Assembly (NCBI RefSeq): GCF_002078875.1
Contig: NC_034412.1
Location: 80,369,575 to 80,433,574, forward strand
Length of the DNA stretch: 64,000 nt
Source of the DNA: Numida meleagris
Taxonomy: Eukaryota > Chordata > Aves > Galliformes > Numididae
Direction of reading: 5' to 3'
Part shown: positions 59,226 through 64,000 of the stretch, one piece after another
How the letters are laid out: each line of letters opens with the position of its first letter
How positions within the stretch are numbered: position 1 is the first letter of the stretch
Made by a program: the position numbers and the translations under genes
Notes under the pieces: model-generated
The model's database searches: none
What the model was told of the DNA's origin: nothing
What the model saw: only the letters and a program-made list of their open reading frames with translations

Positions 59226-60071
59226 GCAAAAGCTTAAAAAAACCCTAAACTGCAGCTCTCGGAGAAAAAAAATAAGTAAACACCAAATGGCATTTTGTGC
59301 CATAATATCAATATTCTATTAAAAATAAATCTCTCACTGTTAGACCGAAGAGTCTCAAACAACCTGTCACTTTACTGCAGTCTTCAGAGATGACTGATAA
59401 TGGGGAAAAAATCCCATAGCATCTGTTTACCATGTACTCACACAAACTGTTAGGAATGTTTTTAAATGTCAGCAGTAATGTATGCATGTATTAGCTCTCA
59501 CAGAGCAACAGCTCAACAAAGACAGCATCACTGCCACACTAGGGGCTTGTGCTCTAAATTAGGGAGGTCAAGTGATGGGGATACAAGCTGGGTATTTTTC
59601 AAACCATATTGTTTGCCGTATGAAAACGAGAATAAATCGTGCAGTCAGCTGCAGTGACAGTGCCAACGTAAAGAGCCTGCACACTCTGAAAGTGGCTAAG
59701 TGGGATTAGGGTAAATCTTTCAATTGCAAGAAGGTTAATCGTGAAAGGTGCTGAATTTCAGGTCGGTAGGATGTGCGCGGGGGGTGATGTGGTTTAGGCT
59801 GTCTTTTGCATTGGCAAGGTATCACATTTCATTTGGTAACCTAAGCATTCATCAAGTGTAGGGTGTCATATAGGTGCAGTTGCTGACTAAACAGTGTTTG
59901 TGTGACAGCATTGTTAGCAGCTGCTCTATTACTTGACAATTCTGCGCTATTTAACTGCTTAGATATGGAGCAGGGTATGTTGTCCTGGCAAAGTCATTGT
60001 ACTACAAGCCACTTTTCACGCTGCAATTCATAAATCAGGTTTTTTCCCCCTGTTACTCCATAATAGAAATG

Positions 60072-60084
60072 TCTCTCTCTCTCT
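60072..60084 (+). repeat. Short CT microsatellite
   Basis: Six or more TC units followed by GACTC. It is too short to be remarkable. Confidence 0.8.
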
Positions 60085-61501
60085 GACTCTTTCAGCGTGC
60101 GGTTTTTTTTCTTGTTTGCCTCTAAGAGCATACGTTGTTGAATGTTAGCTCTGCAGTCAAGATGTGTGAAGAGGATCTTTTTAAATGATCAAGCAAATAT
60201 GTTTTTTCTGCCATAAGCTCTACGCATCCTTCCAAAACACAGTAAGCCTGATCCTGTCTTGAAAGTGGTGTGTGAGTATTAAGAAAAGTGACAGTCAAAA
60301 CAGATTGCAGATAGAAATTCGTTCACAGACCTCTGTGCTGGTGCCGATGCAGCACTGGGACTGGTGGGGACCAGACCTCAGCCTCGAGTGTAGTTCCAAC
60401 GGGGAATGTGTGTTAATCAAGTGGCCCATGGGCTTGGTGTTAATCTGTGCTTAAGTACATAGAGAAAAGTCAATGGACAGTTTGAATGACACCTGCACTT
60501 TTGGTTTTGTTGCTCCCCTGTCCCATAGTGGACATTTGGAGCTGCCCGTAAAGGTATTATGGTATATGGCTTTTAGTGAGTGAACTCTCCCAATCAGTCC
60601 TTAGAGGGTCTGCTGTCCTGACATTTCTTTTATGTAGGTATGGTCCATGATGTCTGATAGGCACTTTCCATACGGTCGTAGTGGCCTTTAAATCTGGCAG
60701 TTAAAAAAGCCAAAAAAGAGCAGAGATAGATCAAGGACAAAATGTTCTTGATTATACAGGCTGAAATCCCTGAACAACAAAGGTTTTTTTTCTCCTTTAA
60801 TTATCTAGATCATTTGGCCAGCTGCAAGCCATGAACCCAGCTGGCCAGTCTGGGTATGCAAGGGAATTCCATGGGTAGTTGTGGTAGCGTAATGCTTTGG
60901 CCTGTGCTAAAAGCTCAACGTTTGTATTTTCCTCACTGCAGAACGTCTCCTTAGGAGCCCCTGGGGGAGAGGCACCGCGGTCAGGAGAGCCCCTTAGGAG
61001 ATGTCCCACACGTGGATCATCAAGGCCCCATTGTGCCTCTGTGAGGAGAGCAGTGCTGCTCCTCGGCCTGCTGGTTCTGCTGTATCCTAGCGGAGCTGCC
61101 AAGCGATCCCCTGACTTCCGTAGTGCGTAATCGTAGTTGAATTAGAGCCTTGAGAAAGTAATTATTAGAGGCATTGTTGAACAGCCTGCTAACCCAGCAG
61201 TAAATTAAACCACAGGCTGGGAACAACTGGAGATGGCAAGATTAGAGCTTGCTTTTGGAATTTTTTTCATTTTGTTTAAGTATTTGTCTTTCTTTTTCCA
61301 CTTCTAAGATTACACCTTTCCCCTTCAAGCAGTAGTCTTGCATTGCTCCTGTGATCAGCTGGAGAGAGACAGTCTGTGGATAGAAAGTGCATTGGTTTTA
61401 GAGTGGGGAAGAGTCCTGTAAGGCAGAAGAACCCAAAGGTGAGCACACAATGAAAGATGGGGTGTGAAAAATGATGCAAGTTTCCTTGCCTGCCTTATAA
61501 T

Positions 61502-61521
61502 AAAAAAAAAAAAAAAAAAAA
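61502..61521 (+). repeat. Poly(A) run, 20 bases
   Basis: Twenty A follow GCCTTATAAT. The AATAAA-like context could suggest a retroposed transcript end, but nothing upstream is recognisable and no target-site duplication was seen. Confidence 0.9.
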
Positions 61522-64000
61522 TCCCTGACACAGAAGCTTAAAAGGAATTAGGACATAAAATTAGAATGCTGCAAGACAGAAGAACTTGATTTCAGAAAAA
61601 CTGCTTTAAATTTACTGCACAAGCAAACCTTGAAGGAGAAGTGTGAAAAAATTAAGCATAACAGCAGGAGTGAACAGCAATTTCAGAGGACCAGTTTCTG
61701 CAACTTGCATTCATGTAGCTGGTTTGGAAAGCATTGGCAGGCTTTTTCATTCTTTGCTTTCAAATGTTGAACTCACAGCCATTATGAAGGTGCACTTTTA
61801 GCATTACCACTGCAAAATTACAGTTATTTCCCCAAACGGTGCATCTTTTTTGAATATTTCGCAAAATATATTCTCAGGAGGAGAGAGCTTTTTTTTGACC
61901 CTTTAGAAAAGTATTATTTCTTTATGCCTTTATAATAAAATATAGAAAATAATTTTTAGCCCATCTCATGCTTGGTCCTTACAGTGATATACTGATTTTC
62001 CCCAGATGAAGATCCTATCCATTTCAGACTCGGCTTTTTTAGGAAGTTGTGCCATTTGTGAAATCATTCAAAAATTTTAGTTTGTAGCTGTAATTTCAGA
62101 ATTGAGGAGATGCCCACATATAGCAAATAACAGGCGTGTGATAAAGCCCAATAGGAACATGCTGCATTAGTGGACAAAGCAGAAAATGAGGCTCCTCCTT
62201 GTTTCTTGGGATTGTAATAGCCTCCATGAAACAGCAGAAGCCTGTTGGGATATCAGAGCAATTTACATGTCCTTTCAGCTTTACTGCAGGCTCTTCATGG
62301 CTGGCCAGTCCTTCATTGTGAGCCCCTTGAGTTTGGAAAGTTCCTCAGACCAAATCAGAAATAACTGCCACTAATATACATGCTCTATATTTGGGTTTTC
62401 AACACAGCTCTCTTCTCAGGGCATGTCTGCACAGCAGTGATAAATTGTAGACAGCTTCCTTTCCCACATCACACTCGTCTTTCTTTCCTGCATTAATGTA
62501 TTTGCAGCTGAACAGAAGTCTGGAATGTGTAAGCAGTGATAACTCTTAATGTTACTTTAAAACATTTTCCTTGGCCTCTTGTCTGGATATTTGAGATGGT
62601 CATAACTCTTTAAGTCAAAGAAGGGATGAGAAAAAGTAGCTGAAAGCATGGAGGCGAAACATGCTTGGTGCCAGCATTCCTAGGCGGGTACCTGGTCCTT
62701 GAGACAGCAGAGTCTGTGCCAGAGGCAGCAGGAGGAGGTTGCTGTGTCCCTTGGAAATTGTCCTGCTCGTACTTATTGCTTTCATCTACATGCACACAGA
62801 TGTATGCATGTTTACAAATGAATTTATGAAGTAGGAGGGATCTCTGATGCAGCTCGGAACTGCAGGTGTTGTCACTGGGCCAGATTCTGGGACATGCATT
62901 GATCCCCCATTTCAGTGCCAGTGGTATGTGTCCTTTAGTATTCGCTTTCAGGCGGTGAAGTGAACATATAAGCACCTCTGTTTTTTCACCTTCAACTTTC
63001 TTTATGGGGCTTCTTGGTAGTTCTCCAATGTCTTCTACCCAAGGCCCTTTTCAGACGGGAATGATTTAAATTTAATGTAGCAGCCATTCATTGGTATCCT
63101 GCTTTTGTATGGGGAGAAGAGGACTGAGGCAGAAGCCAAGTCACGTGGGTGATTTCGAAGTTTTTTTCCACGTTTTAATCCAATTTTTCAAAGGTAATTA
63201 AGCATCTGCTGAAAATACAATGTACTTTGGAAGCTGAGAGTATGTTCCTGGAGTACTCCTGAGAACACTGTCCTGCAAGAACTCCCCAGAGGCACTGAGT
63301 ACCAAGTATTTTTCCTGTAGCATGTATAGTGCCTAGCACTGTCTTTCTTAGCTGTGAGACACAGAGAATTGCAGTTTCATGATTCTTGGTTGCCTGTTTC
63401 AACCCAAAGTCTAACTTCCTTATTCATCTACAAAAGAAAAGACTTCAGAAGCATCTTGGATTTTTTATGCTGCTTGCTTCCAAGAGGAACACTTAGATCA
63501 CCACCAATATTTGGCTGCGACTTTACTCAGAATGAACAATTTCGTTGAGAGTAGGCTATAAGAGGTATTTCTCAACATAAATTTTTAAAGGAAAATGAAA
63601 ACTAGTTCAGTGACTAGACATTTCAGAGACACATAAGAAGAGTAACAGTGAAAATAGTTACAGTTCTCTAGAATTAGGCATGGTAAGAGGTCTTCTCTGT
63701 ATACATAAGACACCATCTTCTTGAAAAGAAATATCTTAGCATTAGTTATCTGTGTTTTACTTTTAGCCTAACAACTGGCGAGTTGTGCTGCATTATCATT
63801 AGCCAATTTCCATTTCTGTATCACTGTTCCCTGCTGAGAAATTGTTGCATACCTCTCCCTCAGGACTCCTGTAAGGGTACATCATAGGCACGATGGAAAA
63901 TTCTGGTCTCAATTAAGATGATATAAATCCACAGTACTTTGCCTGACCTCTTGGGAGTTTGTCTGCATATTATATTTGGTTTCTTGATACAATACTAGTT

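Larger units (their letters stand above)
56581..64000. other. Gene-free interval to the window end
   Basis: No supported gene was found. GC-richer patches occur at 56790-57000, 58360-58850 and 60900-61100, with overlapping frames on both strands and no domain. The 157-codon minus frame at 57442-57915 begins in the translated poly(A)/poly(T) run and has no domain. The end of the window is ordinary AT-rich DNA. Confidence 0.62.

Noticed and set aside
62418..62445. AGGGCATGTCTGCACAGCAG, similar to a turtle repeat phrase
   Set aside because: Only about 20 bases match, with no continuation. Chance cannot be excluded.
1..64000. Endogenous retrovirus or LTR elements
   Set aside because: No pair of similar LTR-like segments, no primer-binding site and no gag/pol-like frame was seen on either strand.

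Overview
The window looks like about 64 kb of bird nuclear DNA, most likely from a galliform. The strongest evidence is two clear CR1 non-LTR retrotransposon 3' ends (5.3-5.66 kb on the minus strand, 54.72-54.93 kb on the plus strand). Both carry the CR1 terminal octamer repeat and the conserved C-terminal peptide of the CR1 reverse-transcriptase ORF. A third, older CR1 tail lies at 27.4-27.7 kb. Older layers typical of amniote genomes are also visible: a CR1/L3-like LINE fragment near 6.8-7.06 kb and two MIR-type SINEs near 24.2 and 45.6 kb. The base composition (AT-rich, CpG-poor, many homopolymer runs) fits a vertebrate macrochromosomal intergenic or intronic region.

I find no protein-coding gene that I can support. 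The open frames are short, overlap one another on both strands, show no recognisable domain except the CR1 RT tail, and are often explained by strand composition bias or homopolymers. I see no tRNA, rRNA, known microRNA hairpin, CpG-island promoter or CRISPR-like array. The window may be a gene desert, or the inside of a very long intron.

Layout: 0-5.3 kb AT-rich unique DNA; 5.3-7.1 kb a CR1 copy, a GC-richer stretch and an old LINE fragment; 7.1-20.6 kb unique DNA, with one minus-strand patch (12.4-13.15 kb) whose broken frames resemble a decayed coding sequence; 20.6-24.3 kb a CA-rich microsatellite, a strikingly purine-rich plus strand (22.6-23.3 kb) and a MIR; 24.3-27.7 kb a GC-richer block ending in an old CR1; 27.7-42.4 kb mostly unique DNA with a locally duplicated segment (29.38 and 30.25 kb) and several AT-rich blocks resembling conserved non-coding elements; 42.4-54.7 kb a TA microsatellite, a MIR and a GC-richer block (47.5-49.6 kb) holding the longest open frame; 54.7-64 kb the second clear CR1, another probable old repeat and more unique DNA.

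The most useful leads are the possible decayed coding sequence at 12.4-13.15 kb, the unexplained paired repeat at 29.4/30.25 kb, the purine-asymmetric tract at 22.6-23.3 kb, and the AT-rich blocks rich in homeodomain-type cores that may be conserved regulatory elements. Family assignments rest on recognising consensus motifs from memory, not on a search.
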